48,455 bases of DNA, taken from NCBI GenBank assembly GCA_030685215.1, contig JAUXQB010000140.1, forward strand, positions 1 through 48,455, in the 5' to 3' direction. The position numbers and the translations under genes are program-made. The notes below the pieces were generated by a model that searched no databases, was not told where the DNA came from, and saw nothing but the letters and a program-made list of their open reading frames with translations. This stretch comes from Actinomycetota bacterium. GTDB lineage: Bacteria; Actinomycetota; Acidimicrobiia; Acidimicrobiales; Ilumatobacteraceae. This document shows positions 41,169-48,455 of the stretch, piece by piece; the stretch's first letter is position 1; every line of letters starts with the position of its first letter.

Positions 41169-41769
41169 CATCACCGTGCGCTTCGGCGAGCGCACCGTGC
41201 TCGATCGGCTGTCGCTGGAGGTCGCCACTGGCGAGGTGGTGGCACTGCTCGGGCCGAGCGGGGTGGGCAAGAGCACGCTGCTGCGCGTGATCGCGGGGCT
41301 GCTCGCCGCCGACGGCGGCAGCGTCTGGCTCGACGACCGCGACATCACCGCGCTGCCCGCACATCGGCGCAACATCGGACTCGTGTTCCAGGACGAGCAG
41401 CTGTTCCCGCACCTCACCGTCGGCCAGAACGTCGGCTTCGGCCTGCGCATGCAGGGAGTCGGCCGCGCCGAGTCCGCCGCCCGGGTCGGCGAGCTGCTCG
41501 ACCTGGTCGGTCTCGGCTCCTTCACGAACCTCCACGTGACGAAGTTGAGTGGGGGCGAGGCGAAGCGGGTGGCGCTCGCCCGATCGTTGGCGCCGCGGCC
41601 GGCGGTGCTGCTGCTCGACGAGCCGCTCACCGGGCTCGACCGCGAGCTCCACGATCGGCTGGCCGGCGAGCTCGCGACCCTCCTGCGCGTCACCGGCACC
41701 ACTGCGCTGCTGGTCACCCACGACCACGACGAAGCCGCCGCCATCGCCGACCGCATCCACACCCTCTGA
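41152..41769 (+). CDS. thiQ: Thiamine ABC transporter ATP-binding protein
   Basis: A 205-residue ABC ATPase that drives thiamine import with ThiB and ThiP. Walker A is GPSGVGKST (residues 34-42), the Q-loop is in VFQDEQLFPHLTV, the signature is LSGGE (132-136, with Glu for the usual Gln), and Walker B is LLLDEP (Asp156, Glu157), followed by the D-loop and HDHDEA with the switch histidine. The ATG lies inside the thiP 3' end, with a G-rich ribosome-binding site (CAGGGGG) upstream. It is the last gene of the thiamine operon; a large palindromic element follows. Confidence 0.95.
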   Translation: MLAVRDITVRFGERTVLDRLSLEVATGEVVALLGPSGVGKSTLLRVIAGLLAADGGSVWLDDRDITALPAHRRNIGLVFQDEQLFPHLTVGQNVGFGLRMQGVGRAESAARVGELLDLVGLGSFTNLHVTKLSGGEAKRVALARSLAPRPAVLLLDEPLTGLDRELHDRLAGELATLLRVTGTTALLVTHDHDEAAAIADRIHTL

Positions 41770-41775
41770 CCCGTT

Positions 41776-41865
41776 CACGAACGCACGTGTCGCGGCCCCA
41801 CCTGGGTGTGACCAGGTGCAGGCGCGACACGAGCGGGCGACTGGGCCGCGTGGGGTCCGTTCGTG
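41776..41865. repeat. Nested multi-arm inverted repeat after the thiamine operon
   Basis: Three nested perfect stems are visible: CACGAACG/CGTTCGTG (41776-41783, 41858-41865), CGTGTCGCG/CGCGACACG (41786-41794, 41823-41831) and CACCTGG/CCAGGTG (41799-41805, 41812-41818). A competing stem CGCGGCCC/GGGCCGCG (41791-41798, 41843-41850) shares bases with the second. The element fills most of the 115-base gap between thiQ and the next gene and might end the thi transcript or regulate the downstream gene. Confidence 0.7.
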
Positions 41866-41884
41866 TCTGGCATGCTGGCCGGCG

Positions 41885-42928
41885 ATGAGCGCGCAGCACA
41901 CCGACGCAGCACCGGTCCGAATCGGCTTCCTGGGAGCGGGGTTGATCGCCACCTACCACTCGAAGAGCCTGAAGCGCAGCGGCGCTCCCGTCGCGCGCGG
42001 CGGCGTGTACGACCCGCACACCGAGCGCGCCGTCGCCTTCGCCGCGGCCAGCGGGCACACCGTGCACGACAGCGAGGACCAGGTGATCGCCGACAGCGAT
42101 GCCGTCTACATCTGCACGTGGACCAACGAGCACTCGCGTCTGCTGGCGAAGGTGGTCGCTGCCGGCAAGCACGTGTTCTGCGAGAAGCCGCTCGCGTTCA
42201 CCACCGGCGAGGCGCTGCAGATGGCCGAGGCCGCGCGCGCCGCGGGCATCACCCACCAGGTGGGGCTGGTGCTGCGCCGCTCCCCCGCATACCTGTGGGC
42301 CAAGCACCTCGTCGACGACCCGACGGCCGGCCGGGTGATGACCGTGGTGTTCCGCGACGACCAGTTCATCCCCATCCAGGGTCACTACGCCAGCACGTGG
42401 CGCGCCGACAAGACGTTGGTCGGCGCGGGCACGTTGTTGGAGCACAGCATCCACGACGTCGACATGCTGCGCTACCTGGTCGGCGACGTGCGCCGGCTGA
42501 GCGCGCACACCGCCAACTTCCACGGCCACGACGGCATCGAAGACGTGGCCACCAGTTCGTTGCGCTTCGCCGACGGGGCCACCGGCACGCTGACCAGCGT
42601 GTGGCACGACAACCTCGCCCGCCCGAGCCTGCGGCGGGTGGAGATCTTCTGCGAGCGCCGCCACATCGTGATCGAGGGCGACGACTGGTACGGCCCGGTC
42701 AGCTGGACCGACCACGACGGCGCCACCGGATCGATCTCCGGCGACGAACTGACCACCGCGGTCGACCCGATGCGCGACGGCAACGAGAACCCCGACGGCG
42801 AGTTCGTGCGCGCGATCGTGGAAGGCCGCGGTGCCACTCCCGATCTGTTCACCGCCGTCGAGGCGCACCGCATCGTCGACGCGATGTACGCGTCCGCGGC
42901 GGCCGACGGCGCGGCCGTCGACGTGTGA
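41885..42928 (+). CDS. Gfo/Idh/MocA family oxidoreductase
   Basis: A 347-residue NAD(P)-dependent sugar-type dehydrogenase. The Rossmann motif is GFLGAGLIA (residues 14-22), the catalytic lysine is Lys101 in CEKPLAF, and a His-containing GTLLEHSIHDVDMLRYLVG segment follows. Substrates in this family include inositols, sugars and their derivatives. The ATG at 41885 is preceded by CATGCT, a weak -10-like hexamer, and by a large palindrome. The stop overlaps the GNAT gene as TGATG. The specific substrate is unknown. Confidence 0.92.
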   Translation: MSAQHTDAAPVRIGFLGAGLIATYHSKSLKRSGAPVARGGVYDPHTERAVAFAAASGHTVHDSEDQVIADSDAVYICTWTNEHSRLLAKVVAAGKHVFCEKPLAFTTGEALQMAEAARAAGITHQVGLVLRRSPAYLWAKHLVDDPTAGRVMTVVFRDDQFIPIQGHYASTWRADKTLVGAGTLLEHSIHDVDMLRYLVGDVRRLSAHTANFHGHDGIEDVATSSLRFADGATGTLTSVWHDNLARPSLRRVEIFCERRHIVIEGDDWYGPVSWTDHDGATGSISGDELTTAVDPMRDGNENPDGEFVRAIVEGRGATPDLFTAVEAHRIVDAMYASAAADGAAVDV

Positions 42929-43386
42929 TGACCACCCCCGAGGTCGTCGAGCTGACACCGGACGAGACGCACCCGCTGCGCCTCGCCGTGTTGCGCTTCG
43001 ACACCCCGACGAAGGAGGTGGTGTTCCCGGAGGACACCTGGCCGGGCGCGGTGCACCTGGGTCTGCGCCTCGACGGCGAGCTGGTCGCCACCTCCAGCTG
43101 GGTGCCGCGCCCGGCACCGACGAGCGGCGCCGACGAGGAGGGGCCGGCGGTGCAGTTGCGCGGGATGGCCACCGCCCGCCACCTGCAGGGTGGTGGATGG
43201 GGTGGCGTGCTGCTCGAGGCCGGCTGCGCACGACACGCCGCCGACGGACGAGCGCTCGTGTGGGCACGCGCTCGCGACAATGCGCTCGCGTTCTACCTCC
43301 GCCACGGGTTCCAGGTGGAGGGCGACGGCTTCGTCGACGAGCACACGCAGCTGCCGCATCACCTGATCGTGCGGCGCCTCACCTGA
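42928..43386 (+). CDS. GNAT family N-acetyltransferase
   Basis: A 152-residue acetyltransferase of the GNAT fold. An acetyl-CoA-binding region of the form LRGMATARHLQGGGWGGVLLEAG (about 77-99) is followed by VWARARDNALAFYLRHGFQVEGDGF, the typical last strand and helix. It probably acetylates a small amine. It is coupled to the oxidoreductase by a TGATG overlap, suggesting they modify the same or related compounds. It ends 51 bases before the WXG100-like gene. Confidence 0.87.
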   Translation: MTTPEVVELTPDETHPLRLAVLRFDTPTKEVVFPEDTWPGAVHLGLRLDGELVATSSWVPRPAPTSGADEEGPAVQLRGMATARHLQGGGWGGVLLEAGCARHAADGRALVWARARDNALAFYLRHGFQVEGDGFVDEHTQLPHHLIVRRLT

Positions 43387-43440
43387 CGGTCGGGCGACGA
43401 AGTTGCCGGTTCGGCGTGTTCGCCGTGCCCAGTAGAGGTG

Positions 43441-43716
43441 ATGCCACCGACACCCGCCGACCGCCTGCGCCTGCGAGCCGCCGCGCTGCTCGTGCTGGCC
43501 GACCACCTGCGCGAACTGAGCGCGCGCACCACCACGGTCGACGCCGGGTCGGACACCTGGGTGGGCCCGTCGCCGCAGTCGTGCAGCGACGACCTACGCG
43601 CCCGCGGCCGCGGACTCGCCACCCACTCCGACGGACTCGCCCGCGAGGCGCGGCGCCTGCAGCGACTGGCCGACGACCTCGACGCGCAGGCCGCGCTGCC
43701 GCCGAGCGTGCGTTGA
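43441..43716 (+). CDS. Small helix-WxG-helix protein (WXG100-like)
   Basis: A 91-residue protein predicted as two helices around a turn holding Trp40-Val-Gly42-Pro, followed by Ala/Leu/Arg heptad-like residues. Size, helix-turn-helix layout and the WxGP turn resemble ESX/WXG100 secretion substrates and chaperone-like subunits, but the identity is by eye. The start may be GTG 43438 or ATG 43441; neither has a clear ribosome-binding site at normal distance. The stop overlaps the next gene as TGATG, implying the two proteins are made together. No type VII secretion ATPase or membrane genes are in the window. Confidence 0.68.
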   Translation: MPPTPADRLRLRAAALLVLADHLRELSARTTTVDAGSDTWVGPSPQSCSDDLRARGRGLATHSDGLAREARRLQRLADDLDAQAALPPSVR

Positions 43717-45509
43717 TGGGACTGCTCGCCTACGACCCGGTTCGCGTGGCCCGACTGCAGCGCGCGCTCGACGAGCTGCTCGCGGCGCTGCGCGCCACGC
43801 GCTGCGCCGACCCTTCGGCAACGGCGGCGATGCAGGCCGTGCGCGTGCTCGCCGCGCACATCGAGGAACAGTGGCTACCACTCACCTCGCGCGTGCTGTC
43901 CGCCGACCCGCTCACCTCCCGTCAGCGACGCGACGCGCAGGTCGACCGCCTCGACCAGTCGCTCGTCAAGGTGATGGCCGACGGCTACGGCTGGTCGGTG
44001 CTGCACGATCCGCTCTCGGCTGCGAGCACGGTGACACCGGCCGATGCGCGGGCGCTCGGCGCGCGACTGAACGACGACAGCACGGTGTTCGTCGACGACC
44101 CCGAGCAGATGCGGTGGCTGGCCCGCCAGCTGGCGATCATCGGCAACGACAGCGCGCTGAGTCGCGAGTTCCTCGCCAACTTCCACGACTGGGCCGAGCT
44201 GTGCGACCGCCTCGCCGGGCATCGCGCGCTGCTGCTGAGCGGCGAACCGTTCGCCACGTCCACCACGGTCGCCGCGCTCGACGACGTGTTCGCCGGGCTC
44301 GGCCTCGTGGCAGGCCACGACCTCCCCTCCGGTGCGTGCCCGATGCCCGACGCCGTGCTGCCCGAGATGGACCTGATGCACCCGTACAGCGCGGCGCTGG
44401 TGGTGCGGCACCTGGGCCTGAGCGGCGACCTGCTCGGGCAGCTCAGCGAGCACCTGCTGTCGCGCTGGCTCGACGTGCCGCGCCAGCACCACCTCGACCG
44501 GCCGCCCACCGACGTGCACCTCGACGGTCCCAACACCGCGGACCTGCTGCTGCCGCTCGTGTCCACGGACCCGGTGGCCGCACGATGGCTCGTCACCGCG
44601 GCAGTACAGCAGCCTGACCTGCTGTTCGCGACCGCCGACGATCCCGAGCTCGCCCATCGGCTCGTCCTCTCGGCGACCGACCCTGCGCACATGTCGGCGG
44701 CCGACGCTGCCGCGGTGATCGTGCCGATCATCGAGCACTTCGCCGACGGCGCCTACCCGCTCGGTGCCGCTGCCGACGGGTACGACGGGTCGTGGGAGCT
44801 GTTCCTGGTCGACCTGGTCGCGCCGTGGACACTCCAGTTCGCGCCGCTCAACCGCGAGTTCGGCCTCGACCCCGAGCGCCAGGCGCGTCTGCTCGGCTTC
44901 GTGATCGACGACGCCGACGCGCTCGACCGCCTCGTCGCCGACGCGGCGATCGTGGAGGCCGGAGTGCTCAGGTCGCTGGGCAACGGCAGCGCTCGCGCGC
45001 TCGACGAGTTCGCGTCGTACATCGGGCTGCTGGGCGGGCTGGTGGTGCGCGAACGCGTCGACGACGAGGAACGAGCGGCGGCCGCGTTCGAGATGGTGAT
45101 CCGTGTGGCAGGGCTCGCCACCGCGCTCGTTCCCGGCGTCCCGATCGTCGCAGGTGTCGCGATGGGCGCTGGGCTGGAGGCGACGAGCGCGTTCGCTCCC
45201 TTCGACCCCGTGCGTGTCGCTCGCGACGCGCAGTACGCGCACGAGTACAGCCTCACCGTCACCGCAGCCGCGGTGGCCACGACCGTGTCGGGGATGTTGT
45301 CGAACGCCGGTGCACTGCCGCGCGGGCTGCCCGATCCGCCGCTGCCGGACCCACACACCGATCACCCTGCCGTCGACTACCTGCTGTCACTCGACCGGTG
45401 GCTGGAAACGCTGCCCGGTGGGTTCGACGGCACCGCGGCGCAGGAGATCCGGCTGCACACCTCCATGGTGCTCAACCACGAGCGAGCCGCCGAGTTCTTG
45501 GCGGACTGA
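43716..45509 (+). CDS. Large protein of unknown function paired with the WXG100-like protein
   Basis: A 597-residue protein I do not recognise. The first 65 residues are mostly helical and Leu/Ala-rich (RVARLQRALDELLAALRATRC), like a WXG-type partner. The middle (about 70-455) has aspartate-rich helical segments with no known motif. A Gly/Ala/Val-rich segment at about 463-495 (LATALVPGVPIVAGVAMGAG) could cross or insert into a membrane. The heptapeptide DPVRVAR occurs twice, at 7-13 and 497-503, with different codons. There is no signal peptide. The TGATG overlap with the small gene suggests a complex. It may be a large type VII-linked effector or scaffold; that is inference. Confidence 0.75.
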   Translation: MGLLAYDPVRVARLQRALDELLAALRATRCADPSATAAMQAVRVLAAHIEEQWLPLTSRVLSADPLTSRQRRDAQVDRLDQSLVKVMADGYGWSVLHDPLSAASTVTPADARALGARLNDDSTVFVDDPEQMRWLARQLAIIGNDSALSREFLANFHDWAELCDRLAGHRALLLSGEPFATSTTVAALDDVFAGLGLVAGHDLPSGACPMPDAVLPEMDLMHPYSAALVVRHLGLSGDLLGQLSEHLLSRWLDVPRQHHLDRPPTDVHLDGPNTADLLLPLVSTDPVAARWLVTAAVQQPDLLFATADDPELAHRLVLSATDPAHMSAADAAAVIVPIIEHFADGAYPLGAAADGYDGSWELFLVDLVAPWTLQFAPLNREFGLDPERQARLLGFVIDDADALDRLVADAAIVEAGVLRSLGNGSARALDEFASYIGLLGGLVVRERVDDEERAAAAFEMVIRVAGLATALVPGVPIVAGVAMGAGLEATSAFAPFDPVRVARDAQYAHEYSLTVTAAAVATTVSGMLSNAGALPRGLPDPPLPDPHTDHPAVDYLLSLDRWLETLPGGFDGTAAQEIRLHTSMVLNHERAAEFLAD

Positions 45510-45524
45510 CCGACCGCTGCGGGC

Positions 45525-47159
45525 TCAGGGGATCGGCACCGTCGTCTTCAGCAGGATGATGTCGGACTCGGTGACCTGGATGACCAGCTCGAACGACCAC
45601 TCGCCGGCGCGTGGGAACGTGACGGGGCCTGTGTAGTGGTTCGGCCCGTCGCGCACGAGTTCGACCGGCGCCGGTGGCAGTTCCTGCGACACCGGTACCA
45701 CGCGAGCCGTGGCCGACAGCACCGGGGTGATGGAGCCGCCGGGCGGTGTCATCGTGATGTGCACTTCGTTGGAACCGACGCGACCGGGGCCGATCGACAC
45801 GATCGCGATGAGGCCGTCGGACGACAGCTCGACCGCGAACGGCTGCGACGCCGGCGGCGCGGTGGGGGGCAGGCCCACCATGCCGGCAGCGAGACCGATC
45901 ACCACCACGCCGAGCACCGCTTCGGCCACCACCGTGCGGCGGATGGACGCAGCCCCGTCGTGACGCAGCAGCCAGCGCGATACGCCGGCGATGGCCAACA
46001 GCGTGACCACGACCGTGACCTTCACCAGCAGCAGTCGACCCCAGTCGGTGTCGGTGAGCTCGTCGATGCCGCTCGACAACTTCAGCGTCTGCGCGACACC
46101 GGTGGCCACGATGACGGGAACGGTGATGGTGGCGGCCGTCGAGAACCGCTTCGCCAGTTGCTCGCCCTCGCCGGTCTCCAGCACCGCGCGACCGGCAGCG
46201 GCGATTGCGACGAGCCCACCGATCCACACGGTGATGGCGACGAGGTGGGCGAGGTCGACGGCAATCCAGAGCGCCGACGGTTCGAGCGCATTGGCATGTC
46301 CCCCGGCGGGGAAGGTGTAGAGCGTGAGGAGCGCAGCGGTGAAGCCGGCCGGGCGCCACCACCCCGCTGCTCGGTGCGCCCGGAGTGCGAGCAGCGCACC
46401 GAGCACGATCGCGATGGTGAGCCGGAGCAGCAGCATGCGCCCTGTGTGCGTGGTGGCGATGTCGCCCCACACCGATGGCGACACGGCATCGCCGATCGTG
46501 CCCGCGACTGCCTCCGCACCGAACAGGCCGAACGCGGCGGCCGAGCCGACGACCAGCGACAGCCACGCGACGCGTACCACGACCCGCAGGCCGCGGCGAC
46601 CGGCGAACGCAACGGGAGCCGACAGCCACCATCTGCATGCGCCGATGAGGACGATGGCGCCGGCCGACGACAGCAACCTGGCGACGGCGTACCACCAGCG
46701 CACAGCGGACTCGGCGCGGGCGTCGCCGCTCACCTGGTCGATGAGCGCCTGGCCGTCGCCCTCGGCGGCGGTGCCCACCTGGAAGCTGAACGCGCCGTCG
46801 ACCACATGACCGTCGGCCGACGTGACGCGCCACACCACCGCGTACAGGCCGTCGTCGAGCGCGGGCACCGAGACGCCGACGATGGTGTCGTCGGCACCGT
46901 CGATCGGGTCACCGACGTCGATCGGTCGGCTCTCGCCGTCGAACAGCGAGATGCTGGTGAGCGACGACTCGATGGCCTCGTCGAAGTCGAGAACGATCTC
47001 CGGCGGCCCCTCTTCGAGCACGCTGTTGGCGGCGGGCGTGCTGGTGACGAGCTCGGCGTGCGCGAAGGCCGGGCGCGACGACCCGCCGACGAGCGCCGCG
47101 ACGGCGAGCACGCAGATCAGTGCGCCACATGCGGCGCGAGCTCCGAAACGCTGCACCAT
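45525..47159 (-). CDS. CopC-CopD fusion, copper resistance/uptake protein
   Basis: A 544-residue membrane protein. A signal peptide ends at AFA before His34, which would become the N-terminal copper-binding histidine of a CopC domain (about 34-135, with the second site in SADGHVVDGAF). A CopD domain of about eight membrane helices follows (about 150-420), then a C-terminal extracytoplasmic beta domain (about 430-544), similar to YcnJ-type proteins. It would bind copper outside the cell and move it across the membrane. The ATG overlaps the upstream gene stop as TGATG. It converges on the unknown 597-residue protein gene, 15 bases away. Confidence 0.92.
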   Translation of the reverse strand: MVQRFGARAACGALICVLAVAALVGGSSRPAFAHAELVTSTPAANSVLEEGPPEIVLDFDEAIESSLTSISLFDGESRPIDVGDPIDGADDTIVGVSVPALDDGLYAVVWRVTSADGHVVDGAFSFQVGTAAEGDGQALIDQVSGDARAESAVRWWYAVARLLSSAGAIVLIGACRWWLSAPVAFAGRRGLRVVVRVAWLSLVVGSAAAFGLFGAEAVAGTIGDAVSPSVWGDIATTHTGRMLLLRLTIAIVLGALLALRAHRAAGWWRPAGFTAALLTLYTFPAGGHANALEPSALWIAVDLAHLVAITVWIGGLVAIAAAGRAVLETGEGEQLAKRFSTAATITVPVIVATGVAQTLKLSSGIDELTDTDWGRLLLVKVTVVVTLLAIAGVSRWLLRHDGAASIRRTVVAEAVLGVVVIGLAAGMVGLPPTAPPASQPFAVELSSDGLIAIVSIGPGRVGSNEVHITMTPPGGSITPVLSATARVVPVSQELPPAPVELVRDGPNHYTGPVTFPRAGEWSFELVIQVTESDIILLKTTVPIP

Positions 47160-47803
47160 CAGAAGATGCCTGCGGGTTCCAGGCCGGCGACCTCGGTGCG
47201 CCCCATCAGCCAGGCGAGCCGCTCGTGGTCTTGCAGCGCGACCGCGATCGCCGGCAGCGTGGTGAGGCCCATCGGCTTGCGGCTCGACCACAGCATCGCC
47301 ATCCGGCTCAGCTCCAGCCGCACGTACTCCGTGGGCCAGTCGCGCCATGTGGAGGAGAGCCCGAGGTCGGCCAGGTGCACGACGGACTCGCGCCAGCGGC
47401 GGAACGGCAGGTCGTCGATGGGTACCGCACCGAACACCGACAACCCCTCGCCGCGCCACCCGTCGGGGGTGGTGCCGGCCCACGCAGCCTGCAGCCGGAG
47501 GTGTGCCGCCGCAAGATCGGCGCGCTGCTCGTCGGCAGGGCGAGCGGCGCCGGCCTCGATGTCGGCGATGCGCTGCTCCGCTCCTCCGGGGTACTGCGCG
47601 CCGACCTCGCCGCGGTTCGCCGCCTCGAACATGAGCACGTGGCTGTCGGCGTTGCGGGCGAGGTGGGCGACGATGTGGCCGATGGTCCAGCCGGGCAGCA
47701 GCGACGGTTGCGTCACCTGCTCGTCGGTGAGGTGGGCGAGCTCGGCCTCGAGGCGAGCGTGTGCCGCAGTGGCACCGGCGATGTCGCGGTCAACGGAGTT
47801 CAT
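47159..47803 (-). CDS. Maleylpyruvate isomerase family protein
   Basis: A 214-residue protein of the mycothiol-dependent maleylpyruvate isomerase family. The N-terminal helical bundle has QPSLLPGWTIGHIVAHLARNADSH with the metal histidine region, and RWRESVVHLADLGL provides the conserved helix with Arg and His. The overall layout matches known members of about 215-240 residues. The real substrate is unknown. The ATG at 47803 lies 9 nt after a TACGGT box. It is coupled to the CopC-CopD gene, an unusual partner that may reflect thiol-copper chemistry, though this is speculative. Confidence 0.88.
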   Translation of the reverse strand: MNSVDRDIAGATAAHARLEAELAHLTDEQVTQPSLLPGWTIGHIVAHLARNADSHVLMFEAANRGEVGAQYPGGAEQRIADIEAGAARPADEQRADLAAAHLRLQAAWAGTTPDGWRGEGLSVFGAVPIDDLPFRRWRESVVHLADLGLSSTWRDWPTEYVRLELSRMAMLWSSRKPMGLTTLPAIAVALQDHERLAWLMGRTEVAGLEPAGIF

Positions 47804-47812
47804 CGGCTACGA

Positions 47813-47818
47813 ACCGTA
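47813..47818 (-). promoter_or_regulatory. Putative -10 box (TACGGT) of the maleylpyruvate isomerase/CopCD unit
   Basis: The TAnnnT hexamer lies 9 nt before the ATG at 47803 and is divergent from the box at 47837. Confidence 0.4.
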
Positions 47819-47836
47819 ACCGGCGGGGAAGCTGGC

Positions 47837-47842
47837 TACCTT
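47837..47842 (+). promoter_or_regulatory. Putative -10 box (TACCTT) of the 6-phosphogluconate dehydrogenase gene
   Basis: The TAnnnT hexamer lies 6 nt before the ATG at 47849, suiting leaderless expression. Confidence 0.5.
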
Positions 47843-47848
47843 GTGCAC

Positions 47849-48455
47849 ATGCAGATCGCAATGGTCGGGTTGGGCCGAATGGGCGCCAACATGGTTCGTC
47901 GGTTGCAGCTCGCCGGCCACGAGTGCGTCGCCTACGACGTGAACGACGCGGCGGTGGTCGCGATGGAGGCCGAGGGTGTGCGCGGGGCGCGGTCGCCGCA
48001 GGAGGTGGTCGATGCGCTCGCTGCGCCGCGCCACATCTGGCTGATGGTGCCGGCCGCCTACGTGGCCGCCACCATCGCTCGCTTCGAACCGCTGCTCTCC
48101 CCCGGCGACACCATCATCGACGGCGGCAACTCGTGGTACCGCGACGACGTCGATCGCGCCGCGCCACTCGCGGCCAAGCGCATCCACTACGTCGACGTCG
48201 GCACCAGCGGCGGCGTGTTCGGACTCGAGCGCGGCTACTGCCTGATGGTCGGCGGACCCACCGAGTCGATCGCACAGCTCACTCCGGTGTTCGATGCGTT
48301 GGCGCCGGGCATCGCCACCGCAGCCCGCACCGAGGGCCGCAGCGGCGAACCGTCGTCGGCCGAACAGGGCTGGCTGCACTGCGGCCCGAGCGGAGCCGGC
48401 CACTTCGTGAAGATGGTGCACAACGGCATCGAGTACGGGATGATGGCCGCCTACG
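47849..48455 (+). CDS. gnd: 6-Phosphogluconate dehydrogenase, decarboxylating (3' end cut off by the window)
   Basis: The first 202 residues of an enzyme that converts 6-phosphogluconate to ribulose 5-phosphate and CO2. The Rossmann motif is GLGRMGANM (residues 7-15), followed by DGGNSWYRDD, DVGTSGGVFGLERGYCLMVGG and the family signature GPSGAGHFVKMVHNGIEYGMM with the catalytic lysine and His-Asn pair. The spacing resembles the shorter GntZ/YqeC-type enzymes of about 300-330 residues, which often use NAD, but the C-terminal part is not in view. The ATG at 47849 lies 6 nt after a TACCTT box. Confidence 0.94.
   Translation, partial: MQIAMVGLGRMGANMVRRLQLAGHECVAYDVNDAAVVAMEAEGVRGARSPQEVVDALAAPRHIWLMVPAAYVAATIARFEPLLSPGDTIIDGGNSWYRDDVDRAAPLAAKRIHYVDVGTSGGVFGLERGYCLMVGGPTESIAQLTPVFDALAPGIATAARTEGRSGEPSSAEQGWLHCGPSGAGHFVKMVHNGIEYGMMAAY

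Noticed and set aside
1-48455. tRNA, rRNA, integrase, insertion sequence or prophage genes
   Set aside because: None was seen; intergenic gaps are short and no recombinase or transposase motif appears in any plausible frame.

Overview
The window is GC-rich, gene-dense bacterial chromosome without rRNA, tRNA, phage or transposase genes. Very high GC, frequent GTG starts, two mycothiol-type maleylpyruvate isomerase-fold proteins, a homologue of mycobacterial IlvG and many apparently leaderless genes point to an actinobacterium. An Ilumatobacter-like member of Acidimicrobiia is my best guess, but this rests on general resemblance and not on any search.

Layout. 1-3643 (minus strand): PHP phosphoesterase, UppP, pirin and a cystathionine gamma-synthase-type enzyme cut by the window edge, the last three joined by stop/start overlaps. 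3668-7950: RmlD-like reductase (plus), the TldD/TldE protease pair (minus), a FlK-like thioesterase and a small pilin-tail lipoprotein (plus). 7977-9074: an AbiEi/DUF559-type gene bracketed by two copies of a structured repeat. 9089-12359 (minus): two SDRs and an IlvG-like ThDP enzyme. 12452-20216 (plus): Dxs, an inositol-monophosphatase-family phosphatase, an N-acyl-D-amino-acid deacylase, a GT-C-like membrane protein and an N,N-dimethylformamidase-like protein. 20226-22381 (minus): phosphofructokinase, a glyoxalase-like protein and a maleylpyruvate-isomerase-like protein. 22418-26850 (plus): a second gamma-synthase-type enzyme, an alpha/beta hydrolase and a penicillin-acylase lipoprotein. 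26860-29635 (minus): NfuA-like Fe-S protein and a trimethylamine-dehydrogenase-family flavoprotein. 29708-33531: DUF3048 lipoprotein, SDR, CDF metal transporter, DMT exporter. 33589-37790: STAND ATPase and TTC38-like TPR protein. 37796-41769: a TPP-riboswitch-controlled thiamine operon (pyrophosphokinase plus ThiBPQ). 41885-45509: Gfo/Idh/MocA oxidoreductase, GNAT acetyltransferase, a WXG100-like small protein and a 597-residue partner of unknown function. 45525-47803 (minus): maleylpyruvate-isomerase-like protein and a CopC-CopD fusion. 47849-end: 6-phosphogluconate dehydrogenase, cut by the window edge.

Three themes stand out. First, at least sixteen genes have a TAnnnT-type -10 box only 6-10 nt before the start codon, which suggests widespread leaderless transcription. 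Second, many gene pairs overlap as ATGA, GTGA or TGATG, marking translational coupling. Third, several short intergenic gaps carry elaborate palindromes or repeats. The best candidates for something undescribed are the WXG100-like/597-residue orphan pair (43438-45509) and the AbiEi/DUF559 gene flanked by repeats whose hairpins covary (7977-9074). No intergenic stretch exceeds 300 bases.
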